Source of the DNA: an uncultured Lachnospiraceae bacterium
GTDB lineage: Bacteria > Bacillota > Clostridia > Lachnospirales > Lachnospiraceae
Length of the DNA stretch: 64,000 bases
Reading direction: 5' to 3'
Assembly: GCA_934351255.1 (NCBI GenBank)
Contig: CAKRJH010000014.1
Location: forward strand, 1 to 64,000
Shown here: positions 8,185 through 17,200 of the stretch, piece by piece
How positions within the stretch are numbered: position 1 is the stretch's first letter
How the letters are laid out: each line of letters opens with the position of its first letter
Made by a program: the position numbers and the translations under genes
Notes under the pieces: model-generated
Databases searched by the model: none
What the model was told of the DNA's origin: nothing
Seen by the model: only the letters and a program-made list of their open reading frames with translations

Positions 8185-8213
8185 ATTATATCAAATATAA
8201 AATTATACAACAA
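8185..8213 (-). promoter_or_regulatory. promoter of repeated intergenic module, copy B
   Basis: Minus-strand TTGTTG (8213-8208), 17 bp, TATAAT (8190-8185), identical boxes and spacing to copy A at 5534-5562, with the same GCCTCT-N-GTTT block just upstream. It points at the split gene 7235-8037. The whole gap 8038-8471 (434 bp) holds this promoter, the terminator at 8411-8443 and nothing that looks coding. Confidence 0.6.
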
Positions 8214-8410
8214 TACCCGTAAACAAGAGGCTAAAAAAGAGGCTACCTTTTACACTTTATAGTCAACCGCTATTATTGTATCTTCTAACTGTATATGGCA
8301 TAACCCCCCAAATACAAAATTAGTATACATTAATCACTTTTTCCTTCATTTGAACTTCTGGATATAATGTCCAACTGTAACTTTCATGTCCTTTTATCCT
8401 TAAATAGGGA

Positions 8411-8443
8411 AAAAGCATTTATGTCTTTTCACATAAATGCTCC
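8411..8443 (-). terminator. rho-independent terminator, module copy B
   Basis: Perfect 11-bp stem AGCATTTATGT / ACATAAATGCT with a 6-nt loop, followed on the minus strand by TTTTTCCC. It ends the transcript of the large membrane protein gene at 8472-9566. Confidence 0.75.
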
Positions 8444-8471
8444 ACTCCTGTAATTTTCTTGGTGAATATTG

Positions 8472-9566
8472 TCACTTTTTCCTTATAGAACTAATCCAGT
8501 CAAAAACAATTGGTATAATAATTGCACTTGCTACAAACTCAAGAATAGCAGTTGTTGCCTCCTCATTTCTAAATATTGGTTGGTATCGATTTATAACAAC
8601 TGTACATACCAAAGCCAATATAATTGCTATACGAAAGCATATGGCTATCATTCTTTTATTAGTTAATTCAACTAACCGATCTGCTAATCTTCCCATGGTT
8701 GTTTTTATCATTCTTCCCAAAACATAAGTATAACCAACTGCTGACTCTATCATAGATATAAAAACTTTAATCAACATAATTATCACATCTGCAACAAATG
8801 AAGCCGGTAATAATATATACATAATATAGCGTACTCGTGATTTTATCTGTTTGATATATTTCCAGTGCATTTCAAATATAGATTTATAACTTATTGATTT
8901 TTCTATCCTGTTTATCCAATTGTCTCCGTGCTTTTTCATTTTTTCACTGCAAAAAATCTTTTTATTTATCCACCTCAACATTGTTATTGTATAAACTATC
9001 AAATCTGGAAACAGTCCACAAATTAAAAAAAAATATATAGAAAATATCAAAATATATATTAATGCAATTCCAATATCAGATATATAAATATTATCAAGCA
9101 CATATATTTTTTCTACTAATTTTTCCAAAACATTAAATGTCCCTAAAAACCATACACCATATGCTAATAAATAGATTGACGTTCGTTCTTTTAAGGACAA
9201 CTTTCTCCTATCACTTGATTGTATTATATCTTTAACCATTCCTATTGACTGATATGCAATAACAACTTTCTCCATATATGTTGGTATAATAATTATAATA
9301 AACAACCACATTAATCTTTTTATTTCAAAACAGATTCCAAAAACAATTAAAATAAAAACTATCAAAGATACAATAGTAATCATCATCTGTATCTTATCGT
9401 TTGAATCATTATCTATATAGACTTTGGAAGAATCACTTTTTCTCTTAGATTCTTTACACGAATTAGAAAACCATTTTATTACATAATCTATCAATGTAAA
9501 CACTATTGATAATATAAAAACAATGTTAAATACCCTTTCTAATATATTAAAAACAAACATTCTCAC
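8472..9566 (-). CDS. multi-pass membrane protein of unknown function
   Basis: A 364-residue, very AT-rich gene whose product has roughly seven or eight hydrophobic segments (near residues 5-28, 60-82, 86-102, 130-150, 163-190, 245-270, 305-325 and 335-355). A charged region, NSCKESKRKSDSSKVY, lies at about 35-50, and a long basic loop at about 200-240 (KKIFCSEKMKKHGDNW). No transporter, kinase or protease motif is seen. The gene has its own terminator at 8411-8443. It sits among mobile-element debris and small membrane proteins beside the CRISPR array, so it may be a passenger gene. Unrecognised. Confidence 0.7.
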   Translation of the reverse strand: MRMFVFNILERVFNIVFILSIVFTLIDYVIKWFSNSCKESKRKSDSSKVYIDNDSNDKIQMMITIVSLIVFILIVFGICFEIKRLMWLFIIIIIPTYMEKVVIAYQSIGMVKDIIQSSDRRKLSLKERTSIYLLAYGVWFLGTFNVLEKLVEKIYVLDNIYISDIGIALIYILIFSIYFFLICGLFPDLIVYTITMLRWINKKIFCSEKMKKHGDNWINRIEKSISYKSIFEMHWKYIKQIKSRVRYIMYILLPASFVADVIIMLIKVFISMIESAVGYTYVLGRMIKTTMGRLADRLVELTNKRMIAICFRIAIILALVCTVVINRYQPIFRNEEATTAILEFVASAIIIPIVFDWISSIRKK

Positions 9567-9716
9567 CTAACCTCTCAAATATCCATGGACATATCTATAG
9601 TTGGATATTATATCAGACTCTTTATTGTCTCTCAATATTTCAAGAAAGAGAGAAGATAATGTTTTTTCTAAAAACGATAATCTATATTCATCTACCACAC
9701 TTATGTCAATTATAAA

Positions 9717-10245
9717 TCAACCTTGACCATAAAAGTCATGGTTAACTTCTGCCCTGTAGTAATTACTACACGTTACCGGTGCATTGTAAAGTGTCGTGAG
9801 CATATAGCTTCGTATGTTACGCACCTTTGCGGTATTGTTACGCAGGCACTCCAACACATACTCCATCGTATGAAAATCTATCTTCTCCAATCTGCTCCGA
9901 ACAACATCATACGGGATGTCTATTTATTGATACGGATTACCGGCTGTTTAACCGCTATGGTCTCTACCATCAGCTCCACCAATTCATTTATGTCCATCTT
10001 CTCTGCCGGATGGCATTGAAGCAGTCCGTCATAATCTATATTGTCTTTGATAAATGAGCGCACTTCATCCATCCTATCCATCGTATCAGTTTTCACGACT
10101 GTGCCTGATGGAATGATTGGATAGGTAATCTCCTCCGTATTCTCTGTAGTATTCTCTGTATTTGTCTTACAAAACTTTGTATGAGGTGGTACAAAATTTT
10201 GTAACAGGCTTATTTGCTTGGTTTGCAGCCTGCTTTTGTATTTCT
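9717..10245 (-). pseudogene. C-terminal fragment of ICE-type replication initiator (RepA, DUF6017-like)
   Basis: On the minus strand an open frame enters from the CRISPR edge (RLQTKQISLLQNFVPP, then HTKFCKTNTENTTENTEE) and runs through DYDGLLQCHPAEKMDINELV and LMVETIAVKQPVIRI to an in-frame TAG. After a frame change it continues DIPYDVVRSRLEKIDFHTM, then LRNNTAKVRNIRSYMLTTLY and NAPVTCSNYYRAEVNHD to a stop at 9717-9719. The pattern of a repetitive Asn/Thr/Glu linker, ELMVE and NTxKVRN...YRAEVNHD is that of the C-terminal domain of replication initiators carried by Firmicute integrative and conjugative elements. The N-terminal DNA-binding domain is missing, cut off at the CRISPR terminal repeat. 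Confidence 0.8.
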
Positions 10246-11836
10246 AATTTGTTTAGGTACTAAAATCCTTGACCGGAATCAAGGGAGAGCCTGCGCGTTT
10301 TACAGTCACGTAATTTATTTAGGTACTAAAATCCACTCTCTTTTGAGCGAGAATCTGGAATGTTTTACAGTCACGTAATTTGTTTAGGTACTAAAATTAC
10401 CGTTCTAACGCCTCATCCCGTGATATGTTTTACAGTCACGTAATTTGTTTAGGTACTAAAATCCCTACCTGCTCCGAAGAAACCACCTCCTCGTTTTACA
10501 GTCACGTAATTTGTTTAGGTACTAAAATTTCATCGTAGAAGTTTCTAGCACGTTCATAGTTTTACAGTCACGTAATTTGTTTAGGTACTAAAATTTTGGC
10601 ATTGATGATAAAAATTGTTTCTGGTTTTACAGTCACGTAATTTGTTTAGGTACTAAAATCGCGTCTACACTTGGATAGTAGATTGTAAGTTTTACAGTCA
10701 CGTAATTTGTTTAGGTACTAAAATATACGGCCATTAAGACATACGGTATCTCTGTTTTACAGTCACGTAATTTGTTTAGGTACTAAAATAGTTTTCTGGG
10801 GAGCATATAGTTCCAAAGGTTTTACAGTCACGTAATTTGTTTAGGTACTAAAATGGAAACAGTCGATATCATCCACGTATGACAGTTTTACAGTCACGTA
10901 ATTTGTTTAGGTACTAAAATTGCCTGTGGTTGTAAACAAAGGATCATCTGTTTTACAGTCACGTAATTTGTTTAGGTACTAAAATTATCAAGGTTGATGA
11001 CAAGGCTGTTTCCGGGTTTTACAGTCACGTAATTTGTTTAGGTACTAAAATCCTGTACTGTCACTTGCCTGGAAGCAATTGTTTTACAGTCACGTAATTT
11101 GTTTAGGTACTAAAATCGCTGTTATCACAAGTAAAGGACGTTCCCCGTTTTACAGTCACGTAATTTGTTTAGGTACTAAAATAGTAACAAACATCATCAT
11201 CACGGCAACCGGTTTTACAGTCACGTAATTTGTTTAGGTACTAAAATCATAATGTGTTTCAATTTTTCTTTTGCTTGTTTTACAGTCACGTAATTTGTTT
11301 AGGTACTAAAATGGAATGCGGGACGTTGATTGATTGGAGGGAGTTTTACAGTCACGTAATTTGTTTAGGTACTAAAATACTATGGATGGCGACGCGCTCT
11401 ATGCTAAGTTTTACAGTCACGTAATTTGTTTAGGTACTAAAATTGGGCTGGGAAGCGAAAGACATTGTAAAAGTTTTACAGTCACGTAATTTGTTTAGGT
11501 ACTAAAATCCCTCAGTTCCTTCGGTGATCTTCTCCAAGTTTTACAGTCACGTAATTTGTTTAGGTACTAAAATTATTTCGTGGGGAGAACGCAACAGGAA
11601 TTAGTTTTACAGTCACGTAATTTGTTTAGGTACTAAAATTAGATCTTATCACCGGAAATAAACTGGTCAGTTTTACAGTCACGTAATTTGTTTAGGTACT
11701 AAAATAGAGTTTATAAATGAATATAAAATTTTAGGTTTTACAGTCACGTAATTTGTTTAGGTACTAAAATATTATTTAACCCTCCTAGATTTTCGCTGAG
11801 GTTTTACAGTCACGTAATTTGTTTAGGTACTAAAAT
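10231..11836 (-). CRISPR. type II-A CRISPR array, 25 repeats and 24 spacers
   Basis: Twenty-four full 36-bp repeats start at 10297, 10362, 10427, 10493 and so on to 11801, plus a degenerate one at 10231-10266 whose last 22 bases match. Spacers are 29 or 30 bp. On the plus strand each repeat begins GTTTTACAGTCA and ends AGGTACTAAAAT. Read with the cas genes (minus strand) it begins ATTTTAGTACC and ends GTGACTGTAAAAC, resembling the Streptococcus thermophilus CRISPR1 class. The leader is on the right, so spacers near 11.8 kb are the newest and the degenerate left repeat is the oldest end; the repeat at 10297 also has one change (TTATTT). All other full repeats appear identical, so the array is probably active. 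Confidence 0.98.
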
Positions 11837-11919
11837 GTCAAATCATACCATTTCAAGACATCTCCTGTCCAAATATAATCTGTGCATTTTAGTACTTGCA
11901 ATACCTATCATACCACACT
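11837..11919 (-). promoter_or_regulatory. CRISPR leader with probable pre-crRNA promoter
   Basis: The 83 bp between the csn2 stop and the newest repeat. On the minus strand TTGCAA (11901-11896), 17 bp, TTATAT (11878-11873) is a plausible promoter. The bases touching the repeat read ATTTGAC, one base from the ATTTGAG leader-anchoring site known for type II-A spacer integration. The promoter spacer contains ATTTTAGTAC on the plus strand (11886-11895), an inverted copy of the first ten bases of the repeat. A block shared with the cas9 5' region lies at 11858-11871. Confidence 0.75.
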
Positions 11920-12903
11920 TTATGACTTTAAAAAAGCAATTTCTATATCCTTGATATCATTTATGCTGTCATGTATCATAATTGATTCATTTATCATTTT
12001 GCACAACACGTTTTCTTCAACGTCCCATAGATAATTAGAACGACCAATCCTTTGTACCACACCACAGATAAGTTCACCGATACGCTCTTGCAAAAATTCT
12101 TTTTGATACGGATAAGTATCTCTCACAAACTCACATAAATGATCAAAATCCGGCATTTGAAAATCCACATCGCCAAATATTGATATCCCTGAGCATATTT
12201 CTGAATCACACAAAACATACCCATCTAAACTTGACGAAAATATAAAATATATATTTGACTTCACAGCAATATTTTGCGCAGCTTTAATAATTTTTCTATA
12301 TTCTGCTCTGTCAATCATATGATCAATATTTTCAAATAATATCAGCATTCTCCTTGGTGAAATCTCTTGGATTTTTTCAATTAAATTCCACAAAATTCTA
12401 ATTAATTCTATATTATCACTATCTTCTAGATCCGTACTATCTACGCCAGATATATTTGATTGCTGGACGATATCCCACACATCCGAGGTTGTATATGTCA
12501 ACTCTATTCCTCCAAGTTTTTCAACAGAATCACTTAGCTTATGAATCATTTCATCAACTTTTATTTCTATATCCCGCAAATATAGCTGCCAATCAAACTC
12601 CTGCATTAAACTCTTTAAATATTCCGTCATTAAACTCTGCTTTGACAATTTAATCATCTGAATAAGATCTGACGTACTTTTAATGGATATAACACTAAAG
12701 TACTTTCTTCCCACCAACACATCATCTATAATTACATTATCCCTCCATTTATTATTTTGCTCCGAATATTTATAAGTACTAAAATATTTCTTCAATGACT
12801 CAAATATATATGTTTTCTTTTGAATATTCTGTCCACATAATTGAGTTACCGGCTCTAGTTCAAATGATAAACGTTTTTCAAATTCTGTAATTTCAACTTT
12901 CAT
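11920..12903 (-). CDS. csn2: Csn2, long form (type II-A adaptation protein)
   Basis: A 327-residue protein in the fixed csn2 position after cas2 and directly before the leader. Short Csn2 proteins are about 220 residues; this length fits the long subfamily linked to S. thermophilus CRISPR1-like systems, as do the Cas9 size and repeat. It has an ATPase-like fold pattern with a degenerate N-terminal loop (LCGQNIQKKTYIFESLKKYF) and a hydrophobic strand ending LFENID (about 190-200), but no intact Walker A. Csn2 forms a ring that slides on DNA ends and helps spacer acquisition. The start overlaps the cas2 stop by 4 bp (ATGA), so translation is coupled. Confidence 0.88.
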   Translation of the reverse strand: MKVEITEFEKRLSFELEPVTQLCGQNIQKKTYIFESLKKYFSTYKYSEQNNKWRDNVIIDDVLVGRKYFSVISIKSTSDLIQMIKLSKQSLMTEYLKSLMQEFDWQLYLRDIEIKVDEMIHKLSDSVEKLGGIELTYTTSDVWDIVQQSNISGVDSTDLEDSDNIELIRILWNLIEKIQEISPRRMLILFENIDHMIDRAEYRKIIKAAQNIAVKSNIYFIFSSSLDGYVLCDSEICSGISIFGDVDFQMPDFDHLCEFVRDTYPYQKEFLQERIGELICGVVQRIGRSNYLWDVEENVLCKMINESIMIHDSINDIKDIEIAFLKS

Positions 12904-13226
12904 ATAATAATTAACCTCTTGGTGCCAACTGCAGTCTCCGATGCTCTCCTACTCCCCACTAACAATTTCATATCTGAATATTGCTTTTCGGTAACAGATA
13001 GCAAACGAATATTTCCCTCCTGAGGAAGATATTTCTTTATCCTATTTTCAAGCCGATTCGCATATTCTCTATTCGGACATACTCTCACATAAATAGAATA
13101 TTGAATCATCACAAATCCCTCTTTAATAAGGTTTTTTCGAAAAGTCCGATATGCCCTTTTCTGATCTTCCGTTTCTACGGGTAGATCAAACATACATAAC
13201 ATTCTCATGATTTTATATTTCTCCAT
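12900..13226 (-). CDS. cas2: Cas2 (CRISPR adaptation)
   Basis: A 108-residue protein with the Cas2 opening strand MRMLCMFDLPVET (the Asp position is kept), then TFRKNLIKEGFVMIQYSIYV and the C-terminal LLSVTEKQY typical of type II Cas2. Cas2 bridges two Cas1 dimers in the spacer-integration complex. The start with six residues before MRML matches the family and has GGAG about 10 nt upstream; it overlaps the cas1 end by 14 bp. Together with cas1 and csn2 it forms a tightly coupled adaptation operon. Confidence 0.95.
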   Translation of the reverse strand: MEKYKIMRMLCMFDLPVETEDQKRAYRTFRKNLIKEGFVMIQYSIYVRVCPNREYANRLENRIKKYLPQEGNIRLLSVTEKQYSDMKLLVGSRRASETAVGTKRLIII

Positions 13227-14133
13227 ATTCGTTGTTCTCCACTAATAATTCAGTAATATCAGGAAATACTATACTTTCTTTTCTCTCCATTATTAATGAT
13301 GCATACTGTTCAACATAATTCTCAATCATGTTACAAACATACATCTTCTTACCTCGATAGATAATTTTCATATTCAATATATTAATCAGTGTTCTCCGAT
13401 GCTCTGCTTTAAAAAAATCATCATTACACATGGAATTATATGCGACAATATCAACAAGAGGCCTCAATGGTTCCATTAAATCATCCACCAAATTAAATCG
13501 ATTATATTCACTCTTATGATGTATCCCTATCTGAGTATTTAACCCATATCCGACGCATGCCCTCGCAATATATCCTCTTATTATGGCATATCCATAATCT
13601 AATCCACTATTTAGCAAAATATCCTCATTTCCTCTTGAAAAAGAGGTCCCCATCAAAAGATTAAAGTACACTTTCGCTGCATGAGCCTCCCTGTTCGTTT
13701 GATCATCAATCGTAATATCATACGAAAATGATGCTATTTTATCTCTTCCGATAGGATCTTTTGTAATCACGTAATATGCTTGTGATTGATTTATAATTTT
13801 TGCCGATACAATTTCTTTCCACAATTTCCCATAATAGTCTTTATCTTTTTGAATCTGAAAACCTATCACCTTAGAAGATCTGCTATGATTATCATATGCG
13901 CTATAAAATCCAGATGGCAAATGATTTTGATTGCATATAATCAGTCCCACGCCTTGCTCCGATAATTGACATAAAAGTCTGGCAGATAAATTAGAGGCAA
14001 GGTTATCTAGAACCAGCATAGAAATATCATCCAAAGGAACCCAAACCTCTTCTCCATATTTCGATATAATCAGATTGTTTAATTTAACTTTGATGGAAAC
14101 TTCATTTTCGATTAATACCACTCTAAACGCCAT
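13213..14133 (-). CDS. cas1: Cas1 integrase (CRISPR adaptation)
   Basis: A 306-residue type II Cas1. The N-terminal beta domain begins MAFRVVLIENEVSIKVKLNN; the catalytic helical domain carries HSEYNRFNLVDDLMEPLRPLVD with the conserved His and Asp/Glu residues, following a DYGYAIIRG block. Cas1 joins new spacers at the leader end of the array. The reading frame is open for 49 more codons upstream, but that part overlaps the tracrRNA and its terminator. The ATG at 14133 has GGGAG 5 nt upstream and matches the family start, so it is preferred. The SD lies immediately after the tracrRNA terminator T-run. Confidence 0.96.
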   Translation of the reverse strand: MAFRVVLIENEVSIKVKLNNLIISKYGEEVWVPLDDISMLVLDNLASNLSARLLCQLSEQGVGLIICNQNHLPSGFYSAYDNHSRSSKVIGFQIQKDKDYYGKLWKEIVSAKIINQSQAYYVITKDPIGRDKIASFSYDITIDDQTNREAHAAKVYFNLLMGTSFSRGNEDILLNSGLDYGYAIIRGYIARACVGYGLNTQIGIHHKSEYNRFNLVDDLMEPLRPLVDIVAYNSMCNDDFFKAEHRRTLINILNMKIIYRGKKMYVCNMIENYVEQYASLIMERKESIVFPDITELLVENNEYGEI

Positions 14134-14143
14134 TTTTTCTCCC

Positions 14144-14242
14144 AAAAAAAGAGGAGCACCCGTCGGTGCCCCTGATTTCGGCATAAAGCCTTGTTTTAGT
14201 AGATCTAAACAAATTACGTGACTATAAACTTGTTCTGTCCAC
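14144..14242 (-). ncRNA. tracrRNA
   Basis: The minus strand between cas9 and cas1 holds an anti-repeat at 14229-14193: 23 of 24 bases pair with the 3' two-thirds of the crRNA repeat, then a four-base bulge, then ACTAAAA pairing with the repeat's 5' end. It is followed by a nexus-like hairpin AAGGCTTTATGCCG (14192-14179), almost the same as in S. thermophilus CRISPR1 tracrRNA. The terminator GGGGCACC-GACG-GGTGCTCC (14172-14153) ends in seven T (14150-14144). Length is about 99 nt if transcription starts near 14242. It pairs with pre-crRNA for RNase III processing and scaffolds Cas9. Confidence 0.95.
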
Positions 14243-14248
14243 GTATTT

Positions 14249-14277
14249 ATTATACTACAGTGCGCCCACAAATTCAA
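14249..14277 (-). promoter_or_regulatory. tracrRNA promoter overlapping cas9 stop codon
   Basis: Minus-strand TTGAAT (14277-14272) and TATAAT (14254-14249) with 17-bp spacing. The -35 box covers the cas9 stop codon, so tracrRNA has its own promoter tucked into the end of cas9. Expected start about 14242. Confidence 0.85.
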
Positions 14278-17200
14278 CAATATTTTGAAAATTCTTCTTT
14301 GTCACATGCATAGCGATTTCCTAAAATATCCGTACGATATTTTCGAATAAGTTTTGTTTTTGAAAGGCCAACTATCTTGCGTTTTTCTTTTCCAAAAGAA
14401 TCTTTGTTTATTGGTTTTGTTTCAATATAATTTCTAACTTTCGGCATCGTCCTTGATGAAAAACACTCTACATATACATTTCCATTTTTTTCATATTCTA
14501 TAATATCATTTTTATAAAATGAAAATTTAAAGATATATCCAAGTTCCTCCAAATTTTCTCTTGTTTGACCAGGCTTTATTATTTTTTCCTGAATCAAAAT
14601 ACGAGAATATTTTTCTTCGTCTATTACATATGTTCCTTTTTCGCATTTAATGTCAACATATTTTATACCAATCAAATAATATGAATTAGTTTTTTTCTTA
14701 TAATATACATCCATCCGATAAGCATTTGGATTTTCAAGAATTACTTTTTTACTACCTTCTTCATGTCCATATTTCTGTGAAATATCAAGACAAGATCCAA
14801 GTTCGCGCTCTCTATATTTCAGTTTATCAATTCGAGGCCCATTATGTTTCTTCGCATATTTTCTTACATGATCTCCTGTCTCTTTTTCATATTGTACAAA
14901 CGGATTTTCAGCATCCGAATACTGTTTACATATTTGTACCAGATCATCAAAGGTTCTTCTGTCATTCAAATACACCAACAACCTTTCCCGATCTGAATCC
15001 TTTTCACTAAGGGCCAGTTTCTTAAATAGTTTAACACCCTCTTTTGTTCTAATATCAAATTTATTAATTTTATAAATCTTTCCATTATATTCTCTCGTTC
15101 CGCGAATAGTTTGATTACAAAGACCTCTGTTGCATTTGCTCGAAACAAAGTGCCAAAACTTCACCTCTTTTTCTGCCCTTGTAATCTCTCGTCTGATTTG
15201 AGGTCTTTTCATCCCATAAAGATAATCTGCATATACCTCATCAATCATATTCTCTTCCCACATTTCTTTCTGTAGAATTTCACCAGTCTCAAAATCAATA
15301 AAGGAGCTCTGCAATTTTCGATATGATTCATATCCCAGTACCGAAAACGCTATTAACATTGCATCAACAGCATGATGAGAGTATTCATGTCGATTCTTTT
15401 TCAATTCCATATTAACTCTCATCTGATGTGTATAACTGCCTCGAACCACCTTGACTTTTGTCCCTGTATCTTTCGCCTTAAAGAAATTCTGAAGAGTATT
15501 CAATACAACTCGTGATGCATAACTCGTATCATTTATATTGCGATTGATAAACCCCTTTAATACATCCATTTTGGTAATATCTTCACTATATAATAGATTT
15601 TGAACTTTTTTCTGTGAAATCGCATACTCTTTTTTCTTTGACAGATTCATAACTGTTGCACGGAACTTTTCAAAAGTCCACTCTCCATTTGAATGACTCA
15701 AATAAAAATAAGGCGTCCGATTCCCCTTTTTCTGGTTCTCCACACGAAAAACCAACACTTTATTACTTCTAGAATCATCAAAAGAAATTGATCTCGGGAT
15801 AATATGATCAATTTCAAACATTTCCGGATGGTACACTATATCAGTTGGATCAATAGTTCGTCCAGAATACAAGCATATTCCATCCTGTTCATTCCACAAC
15901 TTCAACTTCATTAATAAATTTTTATTAGCTGAATAATCTCCATTAGATAATTTAAGCCCATAGTTTGTCACAAGTTTAGACTCAATATATTCCTTCTCCT
16001 TTTTATTCATATTCTGAGCATCCGCTATTCTCTTCTTTTCTTCTTCAGAATTTCGATCTCTTGGCATCTCTATAACAACCGCTTCCAACTCCTTATACTT
16101 TTTCAAAACACCGTTTAATATTTTGAGCGACACTCTGACCGATCTTCTCACTACGGGATTAAAAATTTCCTCACTGACTGCATCTACAGGGATATATGTC
16201 AATCCTGCAAACTCCTCCACTCTTGCTTTACAAAGGCCTTTTTCCACCAAAAGTGCCATCTGTTCCTTAGGTTGAGAATACATTTCAGGAATTAATTCTT
16301 CTTTCATTATTTTCAACGAAAACGAATGCCACCTGGAAAATAAAGACGCATTATTTTTTCTTACTGCAATAAAACATCCCCTGACATCTTCCGAGAGATT
16401 GAATCTTGGGTCTGTAAATGCCTCTTCTATAGCTTCTTTATCTGTATTAAGAGTCAGAATACGCGCAATATCATCGAGATCCTCTCGCGAAAAAGATGTT
16501 ATGTCAACATTTATAGCATCTAATGCTTTTCTCATCTTGTTATATGCTTCAAATTTATGAAATAACTCTTTGTTTGTCTTGTCGAGTCTTGCCCCTTGAA
16601 AGTCCTCAATTTTTTCATTCATAACTGCCGAAATAATTTTTCTCATATTCACGGTATTACTTGTTTTGATCGTTTCGACAATTTTTCTTTTTTCATTCTC
16701 CTCCAATTTTCTTCCATTAATCGTCAAATTATTCAAATCATTTAACAGATTAAACTCCTGTGCGGTATAAGATGCCGCAGATGCACGCAATTCATCTTTA
16801 AAAATGCTACATTTACCAATAAGTTTTTCAAAAATATTTTTTTCGTTAATATACTCACCATTTTCCTTCTTTTTTGTAGTATATATGCCATAGTCTGTTC
16901 TTGATTTTTCATTACCAGGCCCTTCATAATATTTTCTCTTACGATTGAATATCATAATATATTCATTACAAATTTCATCAACTAATTCTTTATGATACTT
17001 CTGCTGATTAGTCAAAATTGCCTGTATTTCTTTCCTATATGCACTGACAGTAAATACATTACTTAAATCTGTTTTTTCTCCATTATCATTTACAATTTGA
17101 GTTTGTCCCCTATATTTCCCCAGAGTTTCCAGTCTTTGTTTCTGAATTTCACTCGGATATGATGTCTCCAATGCCTTTGCGTTCTCTTTCAGTCCATTGG

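Noticed and set aside
10267..11800. Self-targeting spacers against this window
   Set aside because: By eye I found no spacer matching other parts of the window; a full search was not possible.
14134..14280. 49-codon N-terminal extension of cas1
   Set aside because: It overlaps the tracrRNA, its terminator and promoter; the inner ATG at 14133 has a good ribosome binding site and the family's N-terminus.
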